NCBI GenBank assembly: GCA_029582155.1
Contig: CM055905.1
Coordinates: forward strand, 66,483,356-66,547,355
DNA from: Panopea generosa
Taxonomy: Eukaryota; Mollusca; Bivalvia; Adapedonta; Hiatellidae
Length of the DNA: 64,000 bases
Reading direction: 5' to 3'
Positions 41,878 to 53,879 of the stretch are shown here, piece by piece. The stretch's first letter is position 1. Each line of letters begins with the position of its first letter. The notes under the pieces were generated by a model. It was given only the letters and a program-made list of their open reading frames with translations, was not told where the DNA came from and did no database searches. Both the position numbers and the translations under genes were made by a program.

Positions 41878-42452
41878 TCTATTTAACTGTGTGCGATATT
41901 CAAAACGTTTGGTCTTTATAATATAATTTTGAACTGTCATGAAAATCGAGTTGTTGTCAGTTAATGTAAGATTTTCATTACCATACAGAAGATCGTTCAA
42001 GGAAGGATCATGTGGATAAGCTAATTTTATTTCAGTCATCATTCTTTGTCTATATTGGTGAAATAGTCTGCACCTGAATAAATAATGATATGTGTCCTCA
42101 ATTTCACCACAAAGACAATTTGGACTTGCAACTATGTTTTTATTGAATAAATGTTGATTCAAGTTACTGCAATTTGTACGAAGTCGTGTATGATATATTT
42201 GGGCAGTTCGGTTTCCTGTATAATAATGATTTGGAACCTTTTGTTTATTAACATTGATATTTGATTTGAATATATTAAGGGAAGGCGACTCTCTTATGAG
42301 GTGAGGAAGAGAATTCCATTCACGCACAGAAGACGGTAGGAATGAGTTAAAATATAATTGAGTATTACATGAAAACGTCCTAAGGTCTTGTGCATTTCGA
42401 ATGTTATAGCCAACAAGATTCCCAACATTTTCAGGTAAGAGTGAACATAGGT
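41878..42452 (-). mobile_element. Non-LTR retrotransposon (jockey-type LINE), 5'-truncated C-terminal end of ORF2
   Basis: One continuous minus-strand reading frame, open from about 42452 to 41878. It encodes LYLCSLLPENVGNLVGYNIR, then REWNSLPHLIRESPSLNIFK, then YYTGNRTAQIYHTRLRTNCS, and NIVASPNCLCGEIEDTYHY with LFRCRLFHQYR. This is the tail after reverse transcriptase with its CxC...H...C knuckle, common in invertebrate LINEs. The frame is intact for about 190 codons, so the copy is younger than the one at 7.6 kb. It ends at an in-frame TAG on the 5' side, consistent with 5' truncation. Confidence 0.8.
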
Positions 42453-43090
42453 ATAGCTAGTTTGCGATAGTATGTGGTAGTATTGGGTAGTATTGGGTAA
42501 ATCGTGCCACCCGATATAATTGGGTTTCTTTCGTTATTTCAGATTTTCATACTGTAATAATTACAAATTGATTTAATTTGTATTGATAAACACTTTACCA
42601 ATTGAGAAATGCATTTCCTTCAAAATTTCCATTAAAAAAAGGGTCAGAGACTGGAAATAATGTCATACATATATGTGACATACCACCACATTTATATGCC
42701 ACTGTTGCATTATGGATGTAGAAGTGTTTCAATTATTCGGAGGGGCAACCTGAGGAGATAATGTATTGCAATATATGTAATTCCTGGCTCCAAAGCATCC
42801 CTTGTATACCTAATACCACGATATGCCTATTACTGTGAATGCCTGTAAAATTACAATATCCCAAACATGCACAAAGATCCAACTTCAATTAGCATCATTT
42901 GTTTATATTTCGTACTGGCAACTGCTTATTACTCAGCACACTTAAGTAACTTTACTATTGTTTATTTTTGATGCCATTATTTACATGGTTGACAAAGTTT
43001 TAGACTTGTGGTAATAGGTATAACCAGAATATATGTTGAACCAGTATATTTGGGGGGTTCCTACGCCCAGAGCAGAAATGATATTTAAGT

Positions 43091-43304
43091 TTAACCCATT
43101 ACTTCATATAGACGCCTTTGGACACCTCTAATATAGACACCTTTGGACGCCTAATATAGAAGGCTTTTGAATTATTTGGTGAATTATGTTTGTATTAACT
43201 GACAGAGTGGAAAAGTCGTTACGAGCAATCTGAACTCTTCCTGCACTATTTTCAAAGGCCTTCTGTGATTGGTGCGGGAATAGGCGTCTTTATGAAGTAA
43301 AGGA
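43091..43304. mobile_element. MITE family G copy
   Basis: TTAACCCATTACTTCATATA then GACGCCTTTGG at the left; TAGGCGTCTTTATGAAGTAA then AGG at the right. The interior has ATATAGAAGGCTTTTGAATT and ACTGACAGAGTGGAAAA. Confidence 0.75.
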
Positions 43305-43489
43305 CAGACATATATGACATGTTACATAATATTTGCCACTGTTGCATGTAGAGCAGAAACAATTTGATTCCCTTTCCTCCGTCACAGTAGTAAATCGAAC
43401 CTAGCTTTGTAATGGAGCAGTGGTGAAGTTATTCAAAGAACCACAAAGTTTTCAGTTATTTAGGTAAATTTATCTGCCTTTATTGCAAA

Positions 43490-43570
43490 TATTAAGGGAA
43501 AGGTCCCAGGTTCAAGTCCAAGACTGGCTACATAGTTTTCTCTCCTAACCAGTTACAAACATACTGTGCC
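43490..43570 (+). mobile_element. tRNA-like SINE fragment
   Basis: GTCCCAGGTTCAAGTCCAAG is B-box-like, followed by GACTGGCTACATAGTTTTCT. It is too short to assign to a family. Confidence 0.35.
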
Positions 43571-43904
43571 ATATATTCTATATAGGAAAAAATTGCACAT
43601 GCTGCATTGCAAGTTAAAAAAAAAGTTTTAAAATTGTTTTTAAGTAAAAAATTTTAATATCTATTTCATCTGTACTTAAAATGATGTTTTTTTTATTTCC
43701 GTTCATTCATATAACTGTAATAAACATTTAACCATATATGGAAATAGGAACTGCAATGTCATTCTCACGAAATCCTGTGATTTTTCAAAATGGCTTTCAA
43801 CAGAAGCTTCTGACAAAGTAAAAAATTAAAAAGGTTAATTTTTTATTATTTTTTATTAATTTCACTTTGTTGACGGTGAACCTCAACCACTTACTTTTTC
43901 CTGG

Positions 43905-44025
43905 AATTCTGACTTCTGTTTCACCATCAATATCAATGAAACAATATGCAGTTTAAATGGAACCAGTCTAAAATTATGATCACCTGGCTGCTTTTCTTAG
44001 ATTTATGTTTTTGAGTATTACGGTT
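43905..44025. mobile_element. MITE family H fragment
   Basis: CTGTTTCACCATCAATATCA, TGGAACCAGTCTAAAATTAT, CACCTGGCTGCTTTTCTTAG match the interior of the copy at 16.1 kb. Confidence 0.6.
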
Positions 44026-44215
44026 GACCAGTACTCGAGTACATCTGTATCCGCAAGTAACTGATAACTTTTCTATGACAATGAGATGCAATGTTCTATA
44101 ACAATTGTCATGGCGACTAACCGGACGGGATTCAAACCCTTGACCCTTTCTGATTTTATTGATACTGACTAGGTTAATTGTCATTTACATTGGCAACAGT
44201 GGATCGACCATTATA
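44025..44215 (-). mobile_element. SINE family I copy, worn
   Basis: GGTTGACCAGTACTCGAGTA, GCAAGTAACTGATAACTTTT and GGGATTCAAACCCTTGACCC match the family. About 40 bp of the body is deleted and the A-box side is barely recognisable. Confidence 0.6.
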
Positions 44216-44879
44216 ATAGATTCTTGAGACTGAACCCCATTATTATCAAAATGCTACACATCTCACACCACTATTACATTTCCCTTAAGATTCCATTGTA
44301 ACATTTATGTCCAAAATGGTGAAAAAACAAAATCTGCTGCATGTCACTTTGTGTCTGGTCTCAAATTCTTCACTGGTACAAGATCTGTAAACATAAAGGG
44401 AAAAAAAAGAACTATAGTTTTACTTTTACTGCCTTCATCTACAGGTCATGAGTATTCTAGAGAGATAATAGTGGCATCAATGTCCTGGATGCTACTCTTT
44501 TTTTTCTTCAATATTATACCCTCTCCCTTTTACTGATGTAGTATAGATTTCTCAATAATCTACAATGTAACAGATGGTTGTAGCTGATTGTACATACATT
44601 TTACAAGTACATGCCCAGTTATTGATCCTCAACAATGTACTTGATCACAATATGATAATTGTATTTCTATGGCATGACCAGTTGACAACTGCCAGTAAGG
44701 TGGAATATATACGTTAAAACAAAAGTGACTCACTCACCTGTGACACATGAGACCGTGAAAATTAAGTGATTTTAAAAATGCACATTCCCATTTAACATTT
44801 CAATTCCAGATTATGTAAGAGTATAAAACATTTGTGACAGGTAAGTAAAATTCAAATTGGCCATTGCACACAGATAAGA

Positions 44880-45035
44880 CTAAACTATATATCCTGCTTA
44901 AAATTTCAATGTATTTGTGATGTATCAAATGATAAAGTGATTTCATTTTCATTTCAATTTGATGCGTTGAATCATGAGGTGAAGGTCGTCAAGCAGTTTT
45001 TGCGTGATATTTATTTTTAGAGTTGGGAGTTCATT
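44880..45035 (+). mobile_element. Family C fragment
   Basis: TATATATCCTGCTTAAAATT, TTTGTGATGTATCAAATGAT, CATTTCAATTTGATGCGTTG, GGTGAAGGTCGTCAAGCAGT. The right part is replaced by SINE III. Confidence 0.5.
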
Positions 45036-45079
45036 TCAATTACATCCGCCCCTGCCCCAATTAAAATCGCTTTAATAGT

Positions 45080-45262
45080 TCTTGTGTGTTTGGGGCATGT
45101 GGTCAAGGGTAGAGCTTCGGACCAAGGATCAGAGGGTCGTTGGTTTGATCCTCTGCCACGGCCATGTGTAGTGCTATTTTGAGGAAAACACTTTATCCAC
45201 ATATGCTTAGTTCTGGGTACCCAAGAAAACATTTAGCATGATTTACCTAAGTTGTAATAAAA
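45080..45262 (+). mobile_element. SINE family III copy, plus orientation
   Basis: A-box-like GTGGTCAAGGGTAGAGCTTC, B-box TTGGTTTGATCCTCTGCC, body CCATGTGTAGTGCTATTTTG and CATATGCTTAGTTCTGGGTA. Confidence 0.7.
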
Positions 45263-45485
45263 TATTTTACAATTGAGATAAAATCTCATTTTAAACCATT
45301 CTTATATAGATTTTAAGCTTATACTTTCATTTGTCAGATAGAAACATGAGATCTAAATCCACATGATGTTTTTAATAGAAAGTGTAATGTAACAGTATCT
45401 GTAGAAATTGATGTGTAAAAATTATATAAAATGTGACAAATACATTTAAATGAGAACTAGGGCCCTTGTGTAAATTTTTGTAAGT

Positions 45486-45768
45486 TGAATATTTAGTGTA
45501 ATTTTTATCCCATCGAGGGCTTACATTTAATCTAATTACCTAACCACTCTCTCCTCTAGGATCCTGGATGGTTAACCAGTGTTCAAGCACAACGATCTCT
45601 GCAAGTAACTGATAACTTACCCTCTTGAATCAGTAGTGAGAGACAAATGTCATTGAGATGCAATGACATCACAGAGACTATGGCTGGGCAGGATTCAAAC
45701 TCATAACCTCTGGATTGAAAGTCAGATCTGTTACCAACTGAGCTTAGTGGACCCGGCCCTGGTGTTAG
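45486..45768 (-). mobile_element. SINE family I copy (tRNA-derived)
   Basis: Read on the minus strand it starts with a tRNA-like head (AGCTCAGTTGGTAACA..., then a B-box GAGTTTGAATCC), followed by a body shared with nine other copies and ending near ACACTAAATATTC. Body landmarks on the plus strand: GGATCCTGGATGGTTAACCA and AAGTAACTGATAACTT. Confidence 0.75.
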
Positions 45769-45968
45769 TTAACTATATATGTATATGACAACTTTTAGGG
45801 TGGGAATTATGGTGCCCCTCCCCCCCACCCTCTTTATTTTGTCCTTGGATCTGCTAGTGTTTTATGCAAGATCAATTATCTATGTATTTATATGGATATA
45901 ATATGTATTATTTTTAGATGAAAGCTAATATTGAAGAATATAGAAAGTTGTGGTTCTTAATGCATATA

Positions 45969-46165
45969 AGGCCATTATAAATTAATTGCTAGATTGTCAT
46001 CCAAATTTTTCTTAAAAACGGGAAGGCGGGAGGATTTTGTTTTCTATTTTCATTTTTAAAATTTTAAAATATTAAGGCCATGATAAATAATAGCAATTAA
46101 TTTATTATGGCCTTAATATTTTAAAATTTGAAAAATGAAAGAAAAAAATCCCCCCACCTTCCCAT
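45969..46165. mobile_element. Palindromic MITE family A, rearranged with a second hairpin
   Basis: Left end GGCCATTATAAATTAATTGC. A second pair of short ends (AAGGCCATGATAAA and TTTATTATGGCCTT) lies in the middle at 46074-46116. Outside that pair, GGGAAGGCGGGAGGATTTTG... and its inverse ...AAAAAATCCCCCCACCTTCC pair over about 55 bp. Confidence 0.6.
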
Positions 46166-46227
46166 CATTTTATAAACGCACCTATCTGCCCTAAGCAGCC
46201 AGTCAAGGGATGGAGCAAAAGTGGCCT

Positions 46228-46521
46228 TTTACTCCATAGATATGCATTTTCCTGCACCAATCATAGAAGGCCTTTGAAAACAGTGTAGGAACGAGCAATC
46301 TGAACACTTCCTGCACTGTTTTCCACTCTGTCAGTTAATATAAACATAATTCACACAATAATTCAAAAGCCTTCTATATTAGAGGTGACTCCAAAGCCTT
46401 CTATATTAGAGGTGTCCAAAGCCTTCTTTATTAGAGGTGTCCAAAGGCTTCTATATTAGAGGTGTCCAAAGGCTTCTATATTAGAGGTGTCCAAAGGTGT
46501 CTATATGAAGTAAAGGGTTAA
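46228..46521. mobile_element. MITE family G copy with internal tandem growth
   Basis: TTTACTCCATAGATATGC ... ATATGAAGTAAAGGGTTAA, in reverse orientation to 43.1 kb. The CTTCTATATTAGAGGTGTCC block, present once or twice elsewhere, is repeated five times here (46370-46505). Confidence 0.75.
46370..46505. repeat. 25-bp repeat, five units, inside MITE family G
   Basis: CCAAAGGCTTCTATATTAGA-GGTGT repeated, with AAGCC/AAGGC variation. Confidence 0.85.
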
Positions 46522-47874
46522 CACAGGTTAATTATTTGCTCTGAAAGCCTAGAAAATGAGGCTGATTAACTTGGGCAAGTGGCTTCTTTATAGATGTGAC
46601 CACTTGCACAGGTTTGACTGTATGCTATCTATCACCTTGAAAATAAAACAAAAACTGGGTGTATGTAGAGCTGTGACTTTGGTATTTATCTGAGTTTAAA
46701 CGGAATTGTGGTAAATGTAAATTCTCCGAAATCTTGTGGTCAACAAATAATTGCCACCTGCCTTCCTACTGGTTATATATAGATGGAGTCATGATACGGC
46801 TGATTTGAAATTTCCTGCGTGATGAAACATATTGGACATAATTCACCAATCACTGCTGATTATGAGAGGGCATCTAAATTCCAAGGTGACACGGCTATCT
46901 ATCTTGGAATGAATCTTTATTACAAACCCCCAGAAAGTTTCCTGGAATTTATTTTCTTTTTATCTATTAAGTAGTATTTAGGTGCATCCCTGGTCTGAGT
47001 TATGATAAGAGAGCTTTATTATAATTTATGATGGGGTTTGAAGCATTTGCAAGTTTGATAAGGAATGGTAAATTTGTGGTTTTGACAGTTCATGTCGGAG
47101 TGTATCAATGGATTTTTAATGTGTGCACCAGCACCCTGGAAGATTAAATTTTGTTTTATTGGCTGAAGCTGATTAAATTTTGGTTCATATCACTGATTCT
47201 GTTGAAAGTGAACAAAGTACACTGAGGTTAAATTTAGGTTAAGGATAGGAGCAGATTCAGGATTTCAGTTTAGAGGGGGCGATCTTACGAAGCACAAAAT
47301 CTGAATGTGCACACATTTTTTTCAGTAGAAATGTAGTGGATTTTAATAAGATATAGTATATTAGGGGTTTGGGAGCATGAACCATTTTTTCGAGAGTAGA
47401 TCTGCCATTGGTGCAATATTATAGAAATCTTACATGGGTTTGGTTCAGATAGAGAAATCCATCCCTGAGGGATAACTCCGATTTGGCTGAATGAGGCTCT
47501 GCTAAATTTCCACTTAATCAGATATCCACAGGGACTGAATTTTCTTTTCTAATCTCAAACCCTAGAAAGATTCTCATAATTGACTGAAATAAAAAGAGCA
47601 ACATTTTGAAAAATATTACTATAAATCTATTTTTTAGCAGGTAATATTTAAATTTTGCCAACTATAAAAAATGACACCAGCAAATATTTGCCAGTGAAAC
47701 TGTTTGTTAAATTTGAGTGTTGCTTGGAAACCAAGGTTTGTTTACTTTCCTATTGAAAAAACATTTTTTTTTTATTTGAGGCAAAAAAATCCCAAAATGA
47801 ATAAAAGATGGAATATTTCTTACATTTGGGGGATATATCCCCACTGGATATGAGTACAACAGTAATATCTGGTT

Positions 47875-48072
47875 TAAATTTATTTATTTTACTTCGATTG
47901 CGAAACAAATTTTTACAACTTGGGCATATCACGCTTGACGTTTTCGTGGTTAGAACTAAGCATATGTTGAAAAGTGTCTCGCTCAAGGACACCACACATA
48001 GCCATGGCTGAGAATCAAACCCATGACCCTCCGATCATGGGTTCGGTGCTCTACCACTGGACCATGCACTCC
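47875..48072 (-). mobile_element. SINE family III copy
   Basis: Same order as at 27.2 kb: TTTAAATTTATTTATTTTAC, GTCTCGCTCAAGGACACCAC, GAATCAAACCCATGACCCTC and GGTGCTCTACCACTGGACCA. Confidence 0.75.
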
Positions 48073-48439
48073 AAAGTTATACCTGAGGATTAATGTTGTA
48101 ATAACATGATCTTACCAGTGTTACGGTGCTTTTTTCAAGTTCGTTTCAACCTAAAAAATCCCAATTTTTACTCAATCACGCTGTCTTTTCCCCAGTCTCG
48201 AAGTCTAAGGCTTAGTAACTTCCCAATTTCCAGGAAAAAAGCCCTGGCCCCAGTTTCACCTCAGCTTGAAAACTCAAATTTTTGAACTTCTATAACTTCA
48301 TTTTCATTGATCATTTTGTATGTTGTCCTTTACTAAGTAAAGATGTGTTCCAAGTTTCATTATAATGTGGCCACTAAACATGTAATGAGTTAAAGTAATG
48401 ATTTATAGAAGGTGAGAATCTTGAGTTGAAGAGAATCTC

Positions 48440-49042
48440 AGCTTGAGATGTTAGGGAAACCAGCCACTGGATACCAACAAATGCCAGTGCTAATATCTTG
48501 AGATGTTTAGGGAAACCAGCCACTGGATACCAACAAATGCCAGTGCTAATATCTTGAGATGTTTAGGGAAACCAGCCACTGGATACCAACAAATGCCAGT
48601 GTTAATATCTTGAGATGTTTAGGGAAATCAGCCACTGGATACCAACAAATGCCAGTGCTAATATCTTGAGATGTTTAGGGAAACCAGCCACTGGATACCA
48701 ACAAATGCCAGTGCTAATATCTTGAGATGTTTAGGGAAACCAGCCACTGGATACCAACAAATGCCAGTGTTAATATCTTGAGATGTTTAGGGAAATCAGC
48801 CACTGGATACCAACAAATGCCAGTGCTAATATCTTGAGATGTTTAGGGAAACCAGCCACTGGATACCAGCAAATGCCAGTGCTAATATCTTGAGATGTTT
48901 AGGGAAACCAGCCACTGGATACCAACAAATGCCAGTGCTAATATCTTGAGATGTTTAGGGAAACCAGCCACTGGATACCAGCAAATGCCAGTGCTAATAT
49001 CTTCAGATGTTTAGGGAAACCAGCCACTGGATACCAACAGTG
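48440..49042. repeat. 56-bp minisatellite, 11 units
   Basis: Unit AGATGTTTAGGGAAACCAGC-CACTGGATACCAACAAATGC-CAGTGCTAATATCTTG. Units are nearly identical. A double variant (GTGTTAATATC and GGGAAATCAGCC) recurs at 48600 and 48768, exactly three units apart. Confidence 0.92.
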
Positions 49043-49315
49043 CTAAAATCTTGATCACTCCATGCACCACCATATCTAGGTCTGCTCTTGGACATCAATA
49101 AATCGTCAGCAGCCTTCTGTAACGTTCATCATACTTGACTGCGTTTGTTCCGCTATAAATCCATATTGTCATCATAGGACTTAGTTGTAAGTCTCTTTTT
49201 CTTCCTTCATTTTAATTAATATAAACCTTCTACAAGGTAAAGTTATCGATCCAGTAAAACCTTTATATCATAAAGTAGTACATGTCAAGGGATGTAGCGT
49301 GAAAAATTTGGATGT

Positions 49316-49400
49316 TAGGCCATAATAAATTAATTGCTAGATTATCATCCCTGCCCGCCCCCTAATTTTCATGCTGCTTGACCCTTTTTATATTCATAAA
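49316..49400. mobile_element. MITE family A left-end fragment
   Basis: TTAGGCCATAATAAATTAAT, TGCTAGATTATCATCC, then GCCCCCTAATTTTCATGC. No right end found. Confidence 0.6.
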
Positions 49401-49824
49401 AAAAAAATTAAGAATGTTTTAAAAATAGAAGAATAAATGGTTGCTTCTGTTGACCTTTAAACTTTAACAAAATATTTACATGAGCTCTGATTTTAAGTGT
49501 TACTCAGCAGAGTAATTGAGTATGCCACACTACGCGCCTGATGTAGTTACCAGTTACCAATGTATCCAGGATGCCATTGCAATAAACACTTTTTTTATTT
49601 TGATTAAGTTGTATTACACTGAGAAGTTTATGTTGCTTAATTATTTCTGGCAGCAATCAATACAATGTCGTACAAGTTACAGGTGTTTCTAAATGACAAA
49701 TATAAAATAATCAAATGTTGTTTTCCACATCTTGTTTGTACGTTATACAGTTTATAAATAAAATTTTAGTTAAACCTGTCCTAAAAGCACTCTAGAAAAT
49801 AAACATATATACATTATATTTAAA

Positions 49825-49995
49825 GCAGGTGTTTGAACAAACATGGTCACTTAAGACAGGTTTTTAAGCAAACACGACCACTTGTTACAGATCTGTGTTT
49901 ATACCAATATGGACACTTGCAGCACATTTTTTAAAAAAAAAACAAAACATGGAGGTTTTTAAACAAACATGGTTACAGTGAGGTATGTTTTTTAC
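49825..49995. repeat. About 35-bp degenerate repeat, four to five units
   Basis: CAGGTGTTTGAACAAACATG, CAGGTTTTTAAGCAAACACG, GGAGGTTTTTAAACAAACAT, each followed by GGTCACTT-type sequence. Confidence 0.6.
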
Positions 49996-50014
49996 GAAGA
50001 GTTTTTTTTTAGAA

Positions 50015-50100
50015 GCCATTGAAGGGCCATGGCTTGGATCCACCTGTGACTTCAGGTGTGAGCGGCCAATACTCTATCCACTGCGCCACTGCCACATTTC
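50015..50100 (-). mobile_element. tRNA-like SINE head fragment
   Basis: Plus strand GTGAGCGGCCAATACTCTAT then CCACTGCGCCACTGCC resembles the complement of a tRNA A-box region and is close to the head variant at 21.97 kb. The B-box side reads TTGGATCCACCTGTGAC and is worn. Confidence 0.5.
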
Positions 50101-50404
50101 GCAGTTTACTATCAGCTTTCTAATTACTACTCCAAGTGTCGATATCAATGCAGAAATATGAGACATATCGCTCAGACCATAATCTTTTAAAATACTGTGA
50201 TATTGTATATCTCTCGGACAAAGGCCTCGGTGACTAATAGGAAACTACTTCTTAAGTTGTAATAATACGCTGATAATAAATTTATTTGGTCCACATGCTG
50301 TAAACTATACCATTTAAAATTAGGATGACACACCAGTGGTCACATTCCAGTTTTTATTTCAGATACCTATGATTTGTGTACATCCTTTTTTCTTCTTTTT
50401 TATT

Positions 50405-50553
50405 TAGGCCATAATAAAATAATTGCTAGATTACCATCCCCACCCACCCCCAAATTTTCATAAAAAAAAAAAAAAAAAAAAAAATTATTAAAAAAAAAAT
50501 TAATAAAAAAATAAATTTGGATGATAATCTAGCAATTTATTTATAATGTCCTT
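50405..50553. mobile_element. MITE family A copy with poly(A) interior
   Basis: TTAGGCCATAATAAAATAAT ... GGATGATAATCTAGCAATTT, then ATTTATAATGTCCTTA. The interior is mostly A (50461-50510). Confidence 0.7.
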
Positions 50554-51051
50554 AGAAGTTTTAAAGGTTATGGTTTTGTTCTCATCCTAACTCTACTTAT
50601 CAGTCTGTCTATAGATTATAAAGGATACCAGCTGGTGGGTCTTACTCCCAATTTTAATCCTGGGTCTGAGGTATCATCAGCTCCCAATTTACCATATACC
50701 CCCTCATAATGCTCCCTCCTAATGGAAAAATAAATGACCAAACTCGCTGGAAGTAAGTCTTTAATAAAAATTTAAAGACGTTGACTTTAAGTCTGGTTTT
50801 TAAACTTGAATAAATTACCAGCTGTTAGATTTTTTTTCATTTTACACACTCTTTATAAAGAGTTTGAATTCTTTGACCTTATAAAAAGTTTGAATTCTTA
50901 GACCCATTTGACACCCCTCCCTACCTTTTGAAAAAAATGCATTGCCCCTAGGGGGTGGGGGTGAGGGATATATGGTAAGTTGATTGAGGTATCGATGGAT
51001 TTTTCTCCAACCAGAGAAGACTTTCTTATTGATGAATGCAAGGTTTACAAA

Positions 51052-51052
<1 letters not shown>

Positions 51053-51087
<35 letters not shown>

Positions 51088-51350
51088 AGTGCCATCGAGG
51101 GCTAACAGATGATCAGTTAACCTAAATACTGTTTCTTAGGATCCTGGAATGTTAACCAGTACTCGAGCGCACCCCATCTCCACAAGTAACTGATAACTTT
51201 CCCACTTAAATCAGTGGTGAGAGACCAATGATAATGAGACGCAATGTCGTATATCAATCATCACAGTCTGTGGCTGAGCAAAGATTCACACTCACAACCC
51301 CTGGATTGATAGTCAGATGCACTACCTACTGAGCTAACTGGACCCACCAG
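51053..51350 (-). mobile_element. SINE family I copy with (TCAA)n tail
   Basis: Near full-length copy. The plus strand begins with seven GATT/ATTG units (51053-51080), which are the 3' tail of the minus-strand SINE, then the shared body, then CTACCTACTGAGCTAAC, the complement of the A-box. Confidence 0.8.
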
Positions 51351-52084
51351 GTTTTTAAAGTAGACTTGAGAAGTCTTATAATGGTGATGATAAAAGTTAG
51401 AAAAGTTATTTGGTCCGGTTCCCGTTTCATTCAGTCTGACCCACTCAGTAAACTTTTTGTTAATTGTATTTCACTACTGGAGGATTTGGTTCTACGATTG
51501 TCTGTCACGATCGCCAGATTGTAACGAAGTGTTTGATTCAAGCAGGGTGTGTATGAATGGTCCACTCATGAGTAATGTCATTATTTAATGCACCCCTAAC
51601 ACCCATGCCAGATATGCCACAGGTGACAGGGTAGGTAATTGATTCAGTTGTTCAATTAAGCATGTAATTATACTATTTAATCATTGCCATTGTATTATCT
51701 TCATTCCATTTATTCACAGAGGATGAGCAGACTTAATGAGAGTTCAAAGGTCAGATGAGATAGTGGTCATTGCAACACCTGATGCACAGGCAAGGGTAAA
51801 AGCAGGTAAATTAATCTCTCCCTCCCTTAATTACACTGTCCCAGTGAACTGCAATGTATTTGTGTGGTTAATCTAATATGGTATACAAATAGGAAATCAA
51901 ATTGTAAGTGGAAATGTTATCAATTACTTTCAGAGATGGATGTGCTCTGTTATATCAGTTTGAAAAAGTGAAAGAATCGTTGGAATGTTTATTTGTATTT
52001 TGAAGGAGTTTTACTCATATTTTGAAAAATTACCAGTTTTATGAAAACTGTTTATAATTTCTTAAAATTTAATATGAAGTTTCA

Positions 52085-52250
52085 GATAGTAATTTTAAAA
52101 TTAATTACTTGTTTATCATCCTCACCCTCCCTTTAATTTTCATGACAACCTGACCCTTTTTATTTTCATAAAAAAAAAATATAACAAAATAATTAAAAAA
52201 TATTCTCCCCCCCCTTCCCCCTCCCTATTTTTAAGAAAAATCTAGTGCGA
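52085..52250. mobile_element. MITE family A, worn copy
   Basis: Only TTAATTACTTGTTTATCATC, then TTTAATTTTCATGACAACCT and TTTTTAAGAAAAATCTAG remain. The outer ends are lost. Confidence 0.4.
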
Positions 52251-52269
52251 CAACCAAGCCTGATTAAAT

Positions 52270-52505
52270 CAGACACAGGGTCCCCCATGGCTGAGTGTTC
52301 TCTTAAGACCACTTATTTCTCACCGCTAAGGTTGTAGGTTCGAGTCCAGATCGCTCCAAAAACTTTATGGGAGAAAGTTTGTGGAAGAACGGTGGTTCTA
52401 CTAAGTCTGACTCAGTCTGAGCACTTCCTCCACCAGTAAATCTGGATATGCCATATATAACCTGAAATGTGTTGAAAATGGCATAAAACCCCATTCAAAA
52501 ACAAA
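52270..52505 (+). mobile_element. SINE family II copy, plus orientation
   Basis: Head CCCCATGGCTGAGTGTTCTC, B-box GTAGGTTCGAGTCCAG, body AAGTCTGACTCAGTCTGAGC, and tail GATATGCCATATATAACCTG then ATGGCATAAAACCC. Confidence 0.75.
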
Positions 52506-53012
52506 AAGAAATAATCAGGCACAGCAGGCCTGGGTCTACAGATCATAGGAAAAATGAAAAAAAATTATTTGTTAAATGAACATTTTTTCTATTTCGATCT
52601 TAGCTTTCTAGGTTTCAAACACCCGACCAATGGGACTGCCCCTTGGAAACCTAGTACAGGCCTACAACTAAAAAAAAGCCAAGCTAGGCCCCTGGTAAAG
52701 ATTGTGTGAACATTGCCCGGTTTCCCTTTATGACAGGTTGGACTGTTAATAAAGCAGGCAGATATACCACACACTGCCAGCCTTAATGTATCAGTACAAG
52801 AGAACCGTAATGCAGTTGCTGTTCTACCTAGTAAGCCACCTAGCGTGAAGTTTATATTTAGCTCCCGATTTACAATACTATATCTGGTAAAGTGTCAACA
52901 AATTCACTAAAAACATGACAATTAATTTGTGATAAACAGGACAGGCCATTGTTTGTCCGCGTAAATTAATTAAAAGATATGTTGTGTATAACCATAAGTT
53001 ATCATCATATCA

Positions 53013-53292
53013 GATGCGGAAGGTCGTGGGTTCAATCCCCGGCCGGGTCATACCAAAGACTTTAAAAATGGTACTAGAAGCTTCCTCGCTTGACGCTCAG
53101 CATTAAGAGGAGAGTTCTAGGTCCTGGTGTCAGTATAATGTGACTGGGTGGGGTATCATTCCATGTGTCTGCGGCATGATACTCCAGTGTGACAGCGCTT
53201 AGAATACTGTCTCATGTAGACACCGTCGGGACACCGTCGGGATATGACTGAATAACTGTTGAAAGCGACACTAAACACCATACAACAACAAT
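53013..53292 (+). mobile_element. SINE family IV copy, head truncated
   Basis: Begins GATGCGGAAGGTCGTGGGTT (B-box GGGTTCAATCCCC), then ATGGTACTAGAAGCTTCCTC, GTGACTGGGTGGGGTATCAT, and an end GACACTAAACACCATACAAC. A 12-bp block ACACCGTCGGGA is doubled near 53222-53245. Confidence 0.7.
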
Positions 53293-53509
53293 CATCATAT
53301 CAGTCTATAATTGTTGCACAAATTAAGGCTTGGGCCACAGTTGGAAAAAAAACTTAACAAGCTCGTAAAATCTGAGCGATTTTTCAATCAATTAATCAAT
53401 TGTTATGACAGGATTTTTACATGAATCTTGTTGAAAACATCAATTTTAAATTTGGCGCATTATATGAAGCCACGCTATAGTGAGACCCAGTAGCCAAAAT
53501 AGCTTGGAC

Positions 53510-53525
53510 CGCGTCTAGTGGCGCC
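53510..53525 (+). promoter_or_regulatory. CTCF-like motif, weaker
   Basis: CGCGTCTAGTGGCGCC is close to the same core with GTGG for GGGG. Outside any recognised repeat. Confidence 0.25.
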
Positions 53526-53879
53526 ATCTATCAACGACTGATAACTCACTGCGATTTACCATTACTCAATGCATGCATTACAGATGGTACAATGTATACA
53601 TACTGCTATTTATTTTGGCCGATGATTGAATCAGAGTGATCAGATAAGAGCAAATAATTAATCCTCCTTCCTCATTCCTGATGGTTGTGATAAATTTGTC
53701 TGATTTATGCAATAAATACACACAGCTGACCAGCGATTACAGCGCCTGATGTATCAGGAAGTGAGATACCAGTCCTCCAATGCTGTCAGATAGGTATGTG
53801 GTGTTTGCACCATTTCCTGAGAGATTGGTATTTTAGGGAACTGCAAAAAACATTTTTTGTGCACAGCATAAAATTTGTC

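Larger units (their letters stand above)
42453..47874. other. Gene-poor repeat region
   Basis: MITE families A, G and H and SINE I and III, as listed. Between them the DNA is single-copy-looking with no exon I can defend. Confidence 0.45.
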
